A program made the position numbers and the translations under genes. DNA of 64,000 bases from Frateuria terrea. GTDB lineage: Bacteria; Pseudomonadota; Gammaproteobacteria; Xanthomonadales; Rhodanobacteraceae. This document shows, in pieces, positions 7,364-15,417 of the stretch. The notes beneath the pieces are model-generated. The model saw only the letters and a program-made list of their open reading frames with translations, ran no database searches and had not been told where the DNA came from. Every line of letters starts with the position of its first letter. Position 1 is the first letter of the stretch. The stretch lies in contig NZ_FOXL01000003.1 in the NCBI RefSeq assembly GCF_900115705.1, positions 372,001 to 436,000 on the forward strand, in the 5' to 3' direction.

Positions 7364-8332
7364 CTAAGCCGCGAGCCGGTGCTGGTAGTACGGCCGCGCT
7401 CGATCATCCAGGATGGCGTACAGCGCCTCGCGCGGCGCCACTGCCGGATTCAGCCAGGCATCCACATGTTCGGGCTTGATGGGGACAATGCAGCGGTCGT
7501 GCCCAGCGGCCGCGACTTCAGGCGGAGGCTCGTCAGTGACGGCGGCAAAGGTGAAGAGATCGGAGCCGTTGTCTGCCCCCTTGGACACGTTCCACAGGCA
7601 GGCCACCAGCATGTCCTGAGGCGGCTGCGGGTCGAAGGCGAGTACTGCGTTCTCCTCCTTTTCGCCCGGCGCCAACTCTCTGCCCTCCAGCCGGTGGCGC
7701 GCCACGTTCTCATAGAAGCGGGTGATCACCAGGATGCCGTGGCGGTAGCCGAAGAGCTGGCCCCAGGATTCCTCCAGCTTGTCGCGCCTGGCGTTGTAAG
7801 TGCCGGGATATTTGCGCTCCACAGCGGCATTCCAGCCGGGCATGCGGCACTGGTAGCGCATGGGCACCACGAACCTCTGCCCATCGCGCTCAATCAGCAC
7901 CGGCGCATACGAGCCTGGGTAGATACGGGCATCGTCGTCGACCAGCTCGCGCCGGTTGAGTGAGGCGAGGTTGGTCTCTGTCGCCGCGATCTTGTTGGTC
8001 GCGATGCGTTTGTCCTCAGCCGCCTTCTTGGTCGGCTTTGGGCCAGCCAATACCGCCTCCGCCTTGGTCAGGCGCTCCCGCTGGGCCACCATGTCCTCAC
8101 GGTAGCGCTGCTCCAACTCGCGATCCCCTTCCGCCACCAGCTTGGCTAGCTCAAACCCGGCTTCGCTATCAGGATGCCGGAAGCTCTCGCGCAAGGCCTT
8201 TGGAATTTTCGTCCACGTACCATCGCGGCGGCGCTCCCAGAAGATTTCGGTAAAGCGCTGCAGACTGATTGTTGCGCCAAAGTGGCGCACGTAGCGGACG
8301 TAGTCGGCCTTGATCTGGGCGGAGTAACACAT
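7364..8332 (-). CDS. SRAP-domain (HMCES/YedK-like) abasic-site protein
   Basis: SRAP proteins shield abasic sites in single-stranded DNA by forming a thiazolidine crosslink through an invariant cysteine at position 2. Here the product begins MCYSAQ, with Cys2 next to the initiator, which fixes the start at 8332 although the frame is open further upstream. Other expected active-site elements are present: Asn in YNARRDKLEES, Glu in VITRFYENV, and His in GHDRCIVPI. At 322 residues it is about 100 longer than YedK; the extra part (about residues 60–160) is a charged, probably helical insertion around REDMVAQRERLTKAEAVL. It is divergent from the mrfAB-like operon 127 bases away, giving a DNA-repair neighbourhood. 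Confidence 0.92.
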   Translation of the reverse strand: MCYSAQIKADYVRYVRHFGATISLQRFTEIFWERRRDGTWTKIPKALRESFRHPDSEAGFELAKLVAEGDRELEQRYREDMVAQRERLTKAEAVLAGPKPTKKAAEDKRIATNKIAATETNLASLNRRELVDDDARIYPGSYAPVLIERDGQRFVVPMRYQCRMPGWNAAVERKYPGTYNARRDKLEESWGQLFGYRHGILVITRFYENVARHRLEGRELAPGEKEENAVLAFDPQPPQDMLVACLWNVSKGADNGSDLFTFAAVTDEPPPEVAAAGHDRCIVPIKPEHVDAWLNPAVAPREALYAILDDRARPYYQHRLAA

Positions 8333-8459
8333 GGCGAAGGCTCCGGCGCGGGAAAACCAGCATACCGACCGCATGTCGAAGGCGCGCGGACAATGGCACT
8401 TCCTCTGAGCTTCATGCACCCGAGAGCCTGACAGTCTCACGTGGCGAGACGCCCTGCCC

Positions 8460-10907
8460 ATGTACTGCCGCCAAAGAACACAGGCGGCTCCTCCATTGAA
8501 CGCTCTTCCAGACCGATACCAGGCCTCTGACGATCTGGTACTACGCGGCCCCAGTGACGGCCGTGCGCTCGCCCAGCGCCTTTCCAAGCGGTATGCCGAA
8601 CGCATTACCGGTGCCTTCGTTGTGCCCGGCCGCGAGGGCTCGTTCGCGACCTTGCCCGCGGATCTTCCGTCGGCGCTTGCCCAGGCACTGCGATCGCGCG
8701 GCATCGATGCGCTCTACAGCCATCAGGCCGAGGCCTGGACGGCGACGCAGCGCGGCGACCAGGTAGCGATCGTGACCCCGACGGCCTCGGGCAAGTCGCT
8801 CTGCTACACCCTGCCGGTCATCAGCGCCGTCATGCAGCAGGGCGCCAAGGCGCTGTACCTGTTCCCGACTAAGGCGCTGGCCCAGGATCAGGTCGCCGAG
8901 CTGCTGGAGCTCAACAAGGCGGGCGAGCTTGGGGTCAAGGCCTTCACCTTCGACGGCGACACGCCGGGCGATGCCCGCCAGGCGATCCGCCTGCGCGGTG
9001 ACATCGTGGTTAGCAATCCAGACATGCTGCACCAGGCGATCCTGCCGCATCACACCAAGTGGGCGCAGTTTTTCGAGAACCTGCGCTACGTGGTGATCGA
9101 CGAGGTGCATACCTATCGCGGCGTGTTCGGCTCGCACGTGGCTAACGTAATCCGCCGGCTCAAGCGCGTGTGCGCTTTCTACGGCGTCACCCCGCAGTTC
9201 ATCCTGTGCTCGGCGACCATTGGCAACCCCAGGGAGCACGCCGAGGCGCTGATCGAGCATCGGGTTACCGCCATCACCCAGAGTGGCGCGCCCTCGGGCG
9301 ACAAGCACGTGTTGCTGTGGAATCCACCCGTGGTCAACACCGATCTTGGTCTACGCGCCTCGGCGCGCTCGCAGACCAACAGGATCGCCCGACTGGCCAT
9401 CAAGGCCGGCATGAAGACGCTGGTGTTCGCGCAGAGCCGCACCATGGTCGAGGTGCTGACCAAATACCTGAAGGACGTCTTCGATCACGACCCACGCAAG
9501 CCACCGCGCATCCGCGCCTACCGTGGTGGCTACCTGCCGACCGAGCGACGGGCCGCCGAACGGGCGATGCGCGCCGGCAGCATCGACGGCATCGTGAGCA
9601 CTTCCGCGCTTGAGCTGGGCGTGGACATCGGCAGTCTGGATGTCGTGGTGCTCAACGGCTATCCGGGCTCCATGGCGGCGACATGGCAGCGTTTCGGCCG
9701 GGCGGGCCGGCGTCAGCAGCCAGCGCTGGGCGTGCTGGTAGCCAGCAGCGATCCACTGGACCAGTACCTCGTGCGCCATCCGGAGTTCTTCGAAGGCTCC
9801 CCACCCGAGCATGCGCGCATCGCGGCGGACCAGCCGCTGATCCTGCTCGACCATATACGCTGCGCTGCCTTCGAGCTTCCGTTCGTGGGGGACGAGGTAT
9901 TCGGGCCAGGTGCGGCCACACCCTGGTTGGAAGTGCTCGGCGAGGAGGGCGTGCTGCATCGCGAGGGCGACCGCTGGGAATGGATTGCCGACAGCTACCC
10001 GGCCAACGCCGTCTCCCTGCGCAGCGTGGCTGAGGGTAACTTCGTGGTCGTCGATCGCACCGGCGGCAAACAGACCATCATTGCCGAGGCTGATTACACC
10101 GCCGCGCCGGTGACGCTCTACGAAGGGGCGATCCACATGATCCAGTCGGTGCCCTACCAGGTGGAGCGACTCGACTGGGAGGGCCGCAAGGCGTTCGTGA
10201 CCCGCACCCACGTGGACTACTACACCGACGCCATCGACTACACCAAGCTCAAGGTGCTCGATTGTTTCGGCAGCTCCAGCGCGGGACGCGGCGACGCCCA
10301 CCACGGCGAGGTGCACGTGGTCCGACGCGTGGCCGGCTACAAGAAGATCCGCTACTACACCCACGAGAACATCGGCTACGGGCCGGTCAACCTGCCCGAC
10401 CAGGAGCTGCACACGACCGCCGTCTGGTGGCAGCTTGCCCAGCGCGAACTCGAACAGGCCTTCGATGGCCGACAGCAGGCGCTGGACGGTTTCCTCGGGG
10501 CCGCCTATGCGCTGCACATCGTCGCCACGGTCGCCGTGATGGCTGAATCGCGCGACCTGCAGAAGTCGGTGGGCAGCGCTGACGGAGCGTGGTTCGTCGC
10601 CTCGGACATCGCAGGCCGCGGCCAGCTGCGCGGGATGGATGGGCAGCCAACGGCGCTGGCGCCCGATGCGCCCTTCACACCGACGGTCTATCTCTACGAC
10701 GCGTTTCCCGGCGGCGTGGGCCTGAGCGCCCCCTTGTTCGAGCGCCGCGAGGATCTGGTCCGCCTGGCGATTACGCTGGTCGAGCGCTGCGATTGCGCGG
10801 CCGGCTGCCCGGCGTGCGTCGGCCCGATCCTGGCCGCGGACGAGGAGGCCACGCACACGCCCAAGGCCCTGGCTTTGCGGGTTCTGGGCCTGCTGGTGGC
10901 CCTGTGA
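8460..10907 (+). CDS. mrfA: MrfA-like DEAD/DEAH helicase with C-terminal DUF1998 zinc-binding domain
   Basis: The 815-residue protein is a superfamily 2 helicase. Walker A is TPTASGKS (residues 106–113), motif II is DEVH (about 213–216), motif III is SAT, and the second RecA-like domain carries TSALELGVDIG and WQRFGRAGRR. The C-terminal ~300 residues form a DUF1998-type domain ending in four cysteines (777, 779, 783, 786; CDCAAGCPAC). In Bacillus subtilis, MrfA is a 3'-to-5' helicase that with the nuclease MrfB repairs mitomycin C damage outside the UvrABC pathway. The downstream gene starts inside this stop codon and encodes an MrfB-like nuclease, which supports this assignment over other DUF1998 helicases. 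Confidence 0.92.
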   Translation: MYCRQRTQAAPPLNALPDRYQASDDLVLRGPSDGRALAQRLSKRYAERITGAFVVPGREGSFATLPADLPSALAQALRSRGIDALYSHQAEAWTATQRGDQVAIVTPTASGKSLCYTLPVISAVMQQGAKALYLFPTKALAQDQVAELLELNKAGELGVKAFTFDGDTPGDARQAIRLRGDIVVSNPDMLHQAILPHHTKWAQFFENLRYVVIDEVHTYRGVFGSHVANVIRRLKRVCAFYGVTPQFILCSATIGNPREHAEALIEHRVTAITQSGAPSGDKHVLLWNPPVVNTDLGLRASARSQTNRIARLAIKAGMKTLVFAQSRTMVEVLTKYLKDVFDHDPRKPPRIRAYRGGYLPTERRAAERAMRAGSIDGIVSTSALELGVDIGSLDVVVLNGYPGSMAATWQRFGRAGRRQQPALGVLVASSDPLDQYLVRHPEFFEGSPPEHARIAADQPLILLDHIRCAAFELPFVGDEVFGPGAATPWLEVLGEEGVLHREGDRWEWIADSYPANAVSLRSVAEGNFVVVDRTGGKQTIIAEADYTAAPVTLYEGAIHMIQSVPYQVERLDWEGRKAFVTRTHVDYYTDAIDYTKLKVLDCFGSSSAGRGDAHHGEVHVVRRVAGYKKIRYYTHENIGYGPVNLPDQELHTTAVWWQLAQRELEQAFDGRQQALDGFLGAAYALHIVATVAVMAESRDLQKSVGSADGAWFVASDIAGRGQLRGMDGQPTALAPDAPFTPTVYLYDAFPGGVGLSAPLFERREDLVRLAITLVERCDCAAGCPACVGPILAADEEATHTPKALALRVLGLLVAL

Positions 10908-11737
10908 GCGCGCTTGCCGACCGGCTGCGTCACCTGCGCGCGCAATCTGGGCTGTCGGTCCCCGCGGCTCAGACGGCGCCGCCGAAACCCACCTTGTCCG
11001 CCGATGTGCTGCGCCTGATCCAGGGCCGTTCGCGGCTGCAGCGCGCGGAAGCCCGTGCATCGTCCATGGATCGCTTCGTGCCCGGCGACGAGATCGCAAG
11101 TGGACTGTTCCTCACCGAAGCAGTGGTGGACTGGCTCCCGCCGCCGCCCGTGATCGACACGGCGTTCGCCCGCTGGAGTGAGCCCGTCGACAGCGGCCGG
11201 TTGATGCATTTCGATACAGAAACCACAGGGCTCGCCGGCGGCACCGGCACGCGTGCGTTCATGATCGGCGCGGCTCATTGGGAGGCGGACGGCCGGTTCC
11301 GGATGCGCCAGCTGACGATCACCACCATGGCCGCCGAGACCGCTATGTTGCAGGCCTTTGCCGGGTGGCTTCGCGGCGACACTGTACTCGTCAGCTATAA
11401 CGGCAAGTGCTACGACGCGCCCCTGCTCGCTACCCGCTATCGCCTAGCGCGGCTGCCCAACCCGCTCACCGGCCTCGGTCACCTTGACCTGCTCCATCCC
11501 GTCCGTCGGCGCTGGAAGAGTGTGTGGGAGAACTGTCGCCTCGCGACCGCCGAACGGCAGATTCTTGGCGTCGTCCGGGACGATGATCTCCCAGGATCGG
11601 AAGCGCCAGCGGCCTGGCTGACATATCTCCGAGGCGGTCCGGCCACCAATCTGCGTCGCGTAGCTCACCACAATGCGCAGGACCTCCGCAGCTTGGCGGG
11701 TGTTCTCCTGCATGTGTCAAGGCTCGGCCGTCCGTGA
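10904..11737 (+). CDS. mrfB: MrfB-like DEDDh 3'-5' exonuclease
   Basis: The 277-residue product belongs to the YprB/MrfB group of RNase H-like exonucleases. The catalytic acids are visible: Asp104 and Glu106 in FDTETTG, Asp171 in YNGKCYDAPLL, and His255 with Asp260 in AHHNAQD, the DEDDh arrangement. The GTG at 10904 overlaps the helicase stop as GTGA, so the pair is translationally coupled. Residues ~30–80 form a proline-rich linker (PPKPTLSADVLRLI). In Bacillus the nuclease degrades DNA unwound by MrfA at crosslinks or monoadducts. The presence of this pair in a mobile gammaproteobacterial context is notable. Confidence 0.9.
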   Translation: MSALADRLRHLRAQSGLSVPAAQTAPPKPTLSADVLRLIQGRSRLQRAEARASSMDRFVPGDEIASGLFLTEAVVDWLPPPPVIDTAFARWSEPVDSGRLMHFDTETTGLAGGTGTRAFMIGAAHWEADGRFRMRQLTITTMAAETAMLQAFAGWLRGDTVLVSYNGKCYDAPLLATRYRLARLPNPLTGLGHLDLLHPVRRRWKSVWENCRLATAERQILGVVRDDDLPGSEAPAAWLTYLRGGPATNLRRVAHHNAQDLRSLAGVLLHVSRLGRP

Positions 11738-12025
11738 GGGTTAAAGAGATGCGTGTCGAGTGGACCTGTTCTTGACGTCCGCTCGTGGCCGATAACAGAC
11801 GTCATCGACCGCTGGGAAGTTGTCAGTCTTGCCGGCAGCATTCCCCAGAGCCGAGCGGTATACCGGCCTGACCGCTTCAACGGGCAGGGATGCGTTGAGA
11901 CAGGCAGCCACTAGATTCATACAGGAGTCCGCCGATTGTCCCTAGCGAGAGGGCGAGGGATACTGGGGTGCAACGCCTCACCATGATGCTGAATACCGGT
12001 TAGAGCGCTCAAGAAAGGAGCAACT
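11738..12025. other. Intergenic junction between repair genes and cassette region
   Basis: No gene is supported. GACGTCCGCTCGTGG followed by CCGATAACAGACGTC (about 11775–11803) is another copy of the recurring imperfect palindrome. Near the end, ACCGGTTAGAGCG (about 11995–12007) may be a degenerate integron core site in front of the first cassette-like gene; the match is weak. Confidence 0.4.
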
Positions 12026-12346
12026 GTGCAAACTGTTACGCAAATGCTGCCTACCGAACAGCATAGAAACTCTAAGGGCGAAAGTTTCAATTTGACATTG
12101 CGGAAGAAACAACTTACTCCAGCTCACAACTACTGGCTCTACTTTGTAGAGGCGGAGCACGAAATATGGAGGAAGATGGGGTTTGCAGTATTTGTAACTA
12201 AACAAGCCTTTCCGAAAGAAGAGATCGCCGATCATCTTGCAAAAACGTTGGCTCTAGACGAAGTAAAAATGCTATTGGAAGAAGCTAACCAAGACGGGCG
12301 TCCTCTGTACTTTCCGCTGTTGCATGAAGGGTGGGCAGTCCAGTAA
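12026..12346 (+). CDS. Small cassette-like gene, low GC, unknown function
   Basis: The 106-residue product starts at GTG 12026 with AAAGGAG six bases upstream. It is charged and soluble (KSKGESFNLTLRKKQ-type N-terminus as NSKGESFNLTLRKKQL, then HNYWLYFVEAEHEIW and FVTKQAFPKEEIADHL). No family was recognised. Base composition is clearly more AT-rich than the neighbouring mrfB and codon use is different, which points to recent acquisition. The gene is short, ends directly before a candidate attC, and follows a possible core site, the usual layout of a gene cassette. Confidence 0.7.
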   Translation: MQTVTQMLPTEQHRNSKGESFNLTLRKKQLTPAHNYWLYFVEAEHEIWRKMGFAVFVTKQAFPKEEIADHLAKTLALDEVKMLLEEANQDGRPLYFPLLHEGWAVQ

Positions 12347-12357
12347 CACTAATCTCT

Positions 12358-12434
12358 CTGGCAACACGGCCGCCTGCAAGCTGCACGCCTGCGGGCTCCC
12401 TCCGCTGCTGCGCTACTTCGGCGAACGGTTATCG
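12358..12434 (+). other. Candidate attC site (weak) after the 12,026 gene
   Basis: The stretch runs from GGCAACACGGCCGCC to GGCGAACGGTTATCG; its ends can pair imperfectly, with AAC near one end and GTTATCG (12428–12434) resembling an integron core site GTTRRRY. It starts about 12 bases after the stop codon, where a cassette attC should lie. The central part does not fold as neatly as a classical attC. Confidence 0.3.
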
Positions 12435-12485
12435 CACGCTATCACCAGGCTTAGCGTGGCGACTCATCTCTAAGAGGGGGCTGCG

Positions 12486-14132
12486 ATGACTCCACCTCCA
12501 CAGACGTTGCGAGTTCAGCAGGTCAATGCGTTCTACAACTACACGGTCGGGCTTGATGTCACGAACGTGGATCTCACCAAAACCGCTGGCAAGCTGCTGA
12601 AATCCGGCCTTGCAAGAACTGTCTGCTTTTCGGATTTGAAGGCGGTCTACTTGGATGAGGATGGAGCCGTTCGGCTTGAATGGCTTCGACCCGAAGGGCG
12701 TGCTTGGGATAACCAATGCAGCGTCAAGTTCAGCGACACCCTGCCACAGCAGACCGTCGGCGACCTCGCCTTCTGCCTTGAGTTGTCGTTCCTTGAGCGG
12801 CGAATAGAAGCCCCCGAGGTAAAGCATGTACCCCCGTATTTGCGAGCCGCTCTCCCGCCCGTCGTTCTTGAGGATGCGGATATGTCGCTTCCCGTTTACC
12901 CGTGGCTCAAGCTGCACGCGGACGGAATCATGTGCATCAGCTTCCAGTTGGACACGATCTGGGACGATCTTGGGGAGCATGAGTTCATCCGTGATGTGGT
13001 CAATCTGTTCCAACGCTATTTTGACCGCGTCTGGGTCCATGCGGACATTCAACGGCTTGACGCTGAAGAATTGCTTCCTCGATCCTTCGAGGCAGAGATT
13101 TCACTCGGCGGCCACGCAATCGAGGGGCGAAAGACGCGCAAGCTTGTGAAGAAAATGCGCCAAGAAGCAAGGTCCCTGCTTGATAGGTCACTTGCCCAGG
13201 ACGGAAGGATCTTTGATTTGGGTAGCGAAGCATGGGAGCTTCACCAAGTTGTTGGCTCTGAGAATCTAACGACATGGGAAGCAACAATTGACCTATGCCG
13301 ATCCATGTACACGAGCGCCCTCGTCTCTGAAGTAGTCGCTCGTAGCAAAACCCGCGCGAAGACAGGCGCCCATTTGTGGCAGGGTCGCCCGTCGATCTCA
13401 TTGATGCGCTTTGCCGACCAACCGAAAACCAAGGAAGAATTGTTCAGTAAGAACGGACCCTCGCTTGCTCGGGTCCTTATGCGCTCCGCTACGATCGACA
13501 ACCCACCGCTGCCATGTGACCTCCGTCCCTTTGAAGACTATTCGTTCCACGGCAACAGAGGGCTCCTACTTTGGACATGGTTGAGGCAGGACTCCTCACC
13601 CGAGGACGCGTGGCAAGATCCGAACACCAAAGCACGAGTTCTTGAAAACCAGGCGAGAGCAGAACACTTCGAATACCACAACATGCGCGTCGCGCGAGCG
13701 TGTGCCATGGCGAGCGCACCCCTATCAGACGAACATTTGGTCCAGGCGTACGAGACGCTTGCGATGGCGGATGCCGTGATTCATCAATCGAGCCAAGCGG
13801 GGGAGATTACGGACGCCCTTGGGTTTTTGATGAGCGCTGCGGGCACACGATCGCTCGTTGAGTCCGCGAAGGAACAGGCACGCTGGCACCTGGACGAACG
13901 CCGTTATAGAAATGAGAAGCGGCGATCTCGCGTGGATCGGTGGTTGGCTGCCGTGTTCGGCTTCGTTGGAGCCGCCGGTTTGGCCGACTTGGTAGTCAAA
14001 CCGTTCTTGCATGAAACGTATTCGAGCTGGCTCGACTGGCAGACGGGCTTGGTTTCGTTCGGCGTCGCCGCAATGGCGGTCGGCCTCACGGCCGCACTAA
14101 TCGGCTTTGCAGGCAAAGTCTGGACGGAGTAG
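12486..14132 (+). CDS. Unknown cassette-borne protein with two C-terminal membrane helices
   Basis: The 548-residue product starts at ATG 12486 after a strong GAGGGGG site. No domain was recognised in the soluble part (residues 1–480), which mixes beta-rich sequence (CISFQLDTIWDDLGE, VWVHADIQRL) with helices (KTRKLVKKMRQEARSLL, QARAEHFEYHNMRVARA). The last ~70 residues hold a basic stretch (RYRNEKRRSRVDRW) followed by two hydrophobic helices (LAAVFGFVGAAGLADLVV and LVSFGVAAMAVGLTAALIGFAG), so the bulk is probably cytoplasmic with a C-terminal membrane anchor. A large soluble sensor joined to a short membrane effector is seen in several abortive-infection proteins; that role is a guess here. 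An attC-like site follows 20 bases after the stop. Confidence 0.75.
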   Translation: MTPPPQTLRVQQVNAFYNYTVGLDVTNVDLTKTAGKLLKSGLARTVCFSDLKAVYLDEDGAVRLEWLRPEGRAWDNQCSVKFSDTLPQQTVGDLAFCLELSFLERRIEAPEVKHVPPYLRAALPPVVLEDADMSLPVYPWLKLHADGIMCISFQLDTIWDDLGEHEFIRDVVNLFQRYFDRVWVHADIQRLDAEELLPRSFEAEISLGGHAIEGRKTRKLVKKMRQEARSLLDRSLAQDGRIFDLGSEAWELHQVVGSENLTTWEATIDLCRSMYTSALVSEVVARSKTRAKTGAHLWQGRPSISLMRFADQPKTKEELFSKNGPSLARVLMRSATIDNPPLPCDLRPFEDYSFHGNRGLLLWTWLRQDSSPEDAWQDPNTKARVLENQARAEHFEYHNMRVARACAMASAPLSDEHLVQAYETLAMADAVIHQSSQAGEITDALGFLMSAAGTRSLVESAKEQARWHLDERRYRNEKRRSRVDRWLAAVFGFVGAAGLADLVVKPFLHETYSSWLDWQTGLVSFGVAAMAVGLTAALIGFAGKVWTE

Positions 14133-14151
14133 CCCAGCGCAATAGCGGCAT

Positions 14152-14185
14152 CTCGCCAACAATTCGCTCAAGCTCAAGCGTTGAA
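14152..14185 (+). other. attC-like site with reduced central stem
   Basis: The sequence reads CGCCAACAATTCGCTCAAG and then CTCAAGCGTTGAAC. The left part matches the R''/L'' half of class 1-type attC sites, and the right part ends in GTTGAAC (14179–14185), a perfect GTTRRRY core site preceded by the usual CTCAAGC L' box. The variable central hairpin seems deleted. Its position just after a stop codon on the same strand is as expected for a gene cassette. Confidence 0.55.
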
Positions 14186-14211
14186 CGTCCGCTTCCGGCC
14201 GAATTCGGACG
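14186..14211. repeat. Recurring imperfect palindrome next to an attC-like core site
   Basis: GTCCGCTTCCGGCC then GAATTCGGACGTC forms an imperfect hairpin directly after the core site. Related sequences occur near 3507, 11775, 14728, 17641 and 18528, all in the accessory half of the window. Confidence 0.5.
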
Positions 14212-14691
14212 TCAGGGACCACTAGCTCGCCCTGGGGCCTCCTTGAGGCTGACGATCTCGCGGGCCAAGAATTTCATGGCCCGATCGAGTGACTCTTGGA
14301 CTGCCTTGAGCTCATCGTGACAGCGCCGGATGTCCGCATGGCGCCTTGGCACTCCGAAGTGCGGCAAGAGCATCTGATGTGCTACATCGTTGCGTTTGTC
14401 GACTAGACCGGCCAAGCGCTTCTGCAGCGGCCCGTTGCTGTTAACAACCTTGAACATGCTCAGTAAGCGCTCAAGAGGGGCTCTTTCCAGCGAACGCTCG
14501 TCGAAGTTATAGGGCATAAGTCCATCTACCCGCGCGGCGATCAGCCTGTGCGCGGTGCCGATGTAGACCTTCAGTGAAAGCTCCACCAGCTGAAAATGTG
14601 CCAGCAAATTAAACGCACGAGACTCTTCGTTGAAGTCAAAGCCACGCTCGGCTCCCCGACCCAGCCGCCGCACAACCGCTTTTGTGTCCAT
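14212..14691 (-). CDS. HEPN-like protein
   Basis: The 159-residue, all-helical product contains Arg100-Asn-Asp-Val-Ala-His105 (KRNDVAHQM), the RxxxxH motif with a polar second residue that defines HEPN domains, many of which are RNases in toxin or defence systems. The N-terminal helix FNLLAHFQLVELSLKVYIG fits a four-helix HEPN bundle. No nucleotidyltransferase-type antitoxin is adjacent. It lies 165 bases downstream of the Thoeris operon on the same strand, separated by a copy of the recurring palindrome, so it may be an independent cassette. Catalytic activity cannot be judged from the motif alone. Confidence 0.65.
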   Translation of the reverse strand: MDTKAVVRRLGRGAERGFDFNEESRAFNLLAHFQLVELSLKVYIGTAHRLIAARVDGLMPYNFDERSLERAPLERLLSMFKVVNSNGPLQKRLAGLVDKRNDVAHQMLLPHFGVPRRHADIRRCHDELKAVQESLDRAMKFLAREIVSLKEAPGRASGP

Positions 14692-14856
14692 CGCACCGCG
14701 CTCAGGTTGTCTTCGACCAGATTAGCGCGTCCGCTTCCGACCCAAAGCGGACTTGAGTCAGCGAAAGATGGGAGCCTGCTCAAGAGACGAGCAGATCTGA
14801 AGCTGGCAATTGATATGCTCCTGGTCAACGTAACGGTTAGCGCGGCAAGCCTGGAT

Positions 14857-15411
14857 CTAATACCCACTCAGCCACTTACTCAGTTCAACGCCAATATTGC
14901 GGTTTTCGTCGATGACCATCCAAACCTCCCTCTGATATCCCTCGAGCTTCCCCCAAGCGATGCGGTTGTAGAGCCCGAGATATTCCCACGAAGCCCACGA
15001 TTGGTCGAAGCTGGAATCTGATGCTGGAAACAGCGCAATCTTGGATGGAGTCTTTGCACCATCGGCGATGCCGAGTTCCCACGGCACCCACTTACTTTCC
15101 TTACTGTTCTTGCTCGCGAGCAGCACAAAACGGCTGCTATCTCGGATTCGCGCTTTTAATAGGGCCGCCGTCTCCTCGCTCGTATAGGGAGGCATCTCCG
15201 GATCAATTTCGTCGACGTAGACCTTTGCGCCGTGATTTTCTAGCACTCGAATCGCACCGGCGACGAGTTCGTCATCCTTGCTGGAATGGGACAAGAAGGT
15301 GGAGCCCGCCAGCGCCCTCGAAGCTGCCGCCCGACGTATTCTCGTCGCCTCGACCAGCCCCAGCTCCGTAGCGAAGCTGCGGAGTTGGTCCCGGGTAATG
15401 TATCGCGCCAT
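14857..15411 (-). CDS. thsB: Second Thoeris-type TIR protein (ThsB-like)
   Basis: The 184-residue product is a bacterial TIR-domain protein. After a ~35-residue helical lead (RDQLRSFATELGL) comes STFLSHSSKDDELVAGAIRVL, then the VYVDEID strand, SSRFVLLASKNSKESKWV and WELGIADG. Glu112 in WELG sits where TIR NAD-cleaving enzymes have their catalytic glutamate. Its ATG (15411) is 6 bases after the thsA stop, so it is co-transcribed. In Thoeris, TIR proteins sense phage and make a cyclic ADP-ribose isomer that activates ThsA. This TIR differs strongly from the DUF1863-like ThsB encoded upstream, so it probably widens the range of phages sensed. Confidence 0.85.
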   Translation of the reverse strand: MARYITRDQLRSFATELGLVEATRIRRAAASRALAGSTFLSHSSKDDELVAGAIRVLENHGAKVYVDEIDPEMPPYTSEETAALLKARIRDSSRFVLLASKNSKESKWVPWELGIADGAKTPSKIALFPASDSSFDQSWASWEYLGLYNRIAWGKLEGYQREVWMVIDENRNIGVELSKWLSGY

Positions 15412-15417
15412 TGACTT

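Noticed and set aside
8333-8704. The 124-codon upstream extension of the SRAP frame.
   Set aside because: SRAP enzymes need Cys at position 2 after Met removal; MCYSAQ at 8332 meets this. The extension is antisense to the helicase gene and its promoter.
11960-12010. Possible attC before the 106-residue cassette gene (CAACGCCTCACC ... CCGGTTAGAG).
   Set aside because: Only one box resembles a core site (GTTAGAG) and pairing of the arms is poor, so it is mentioned only as a weak core-site candidate.
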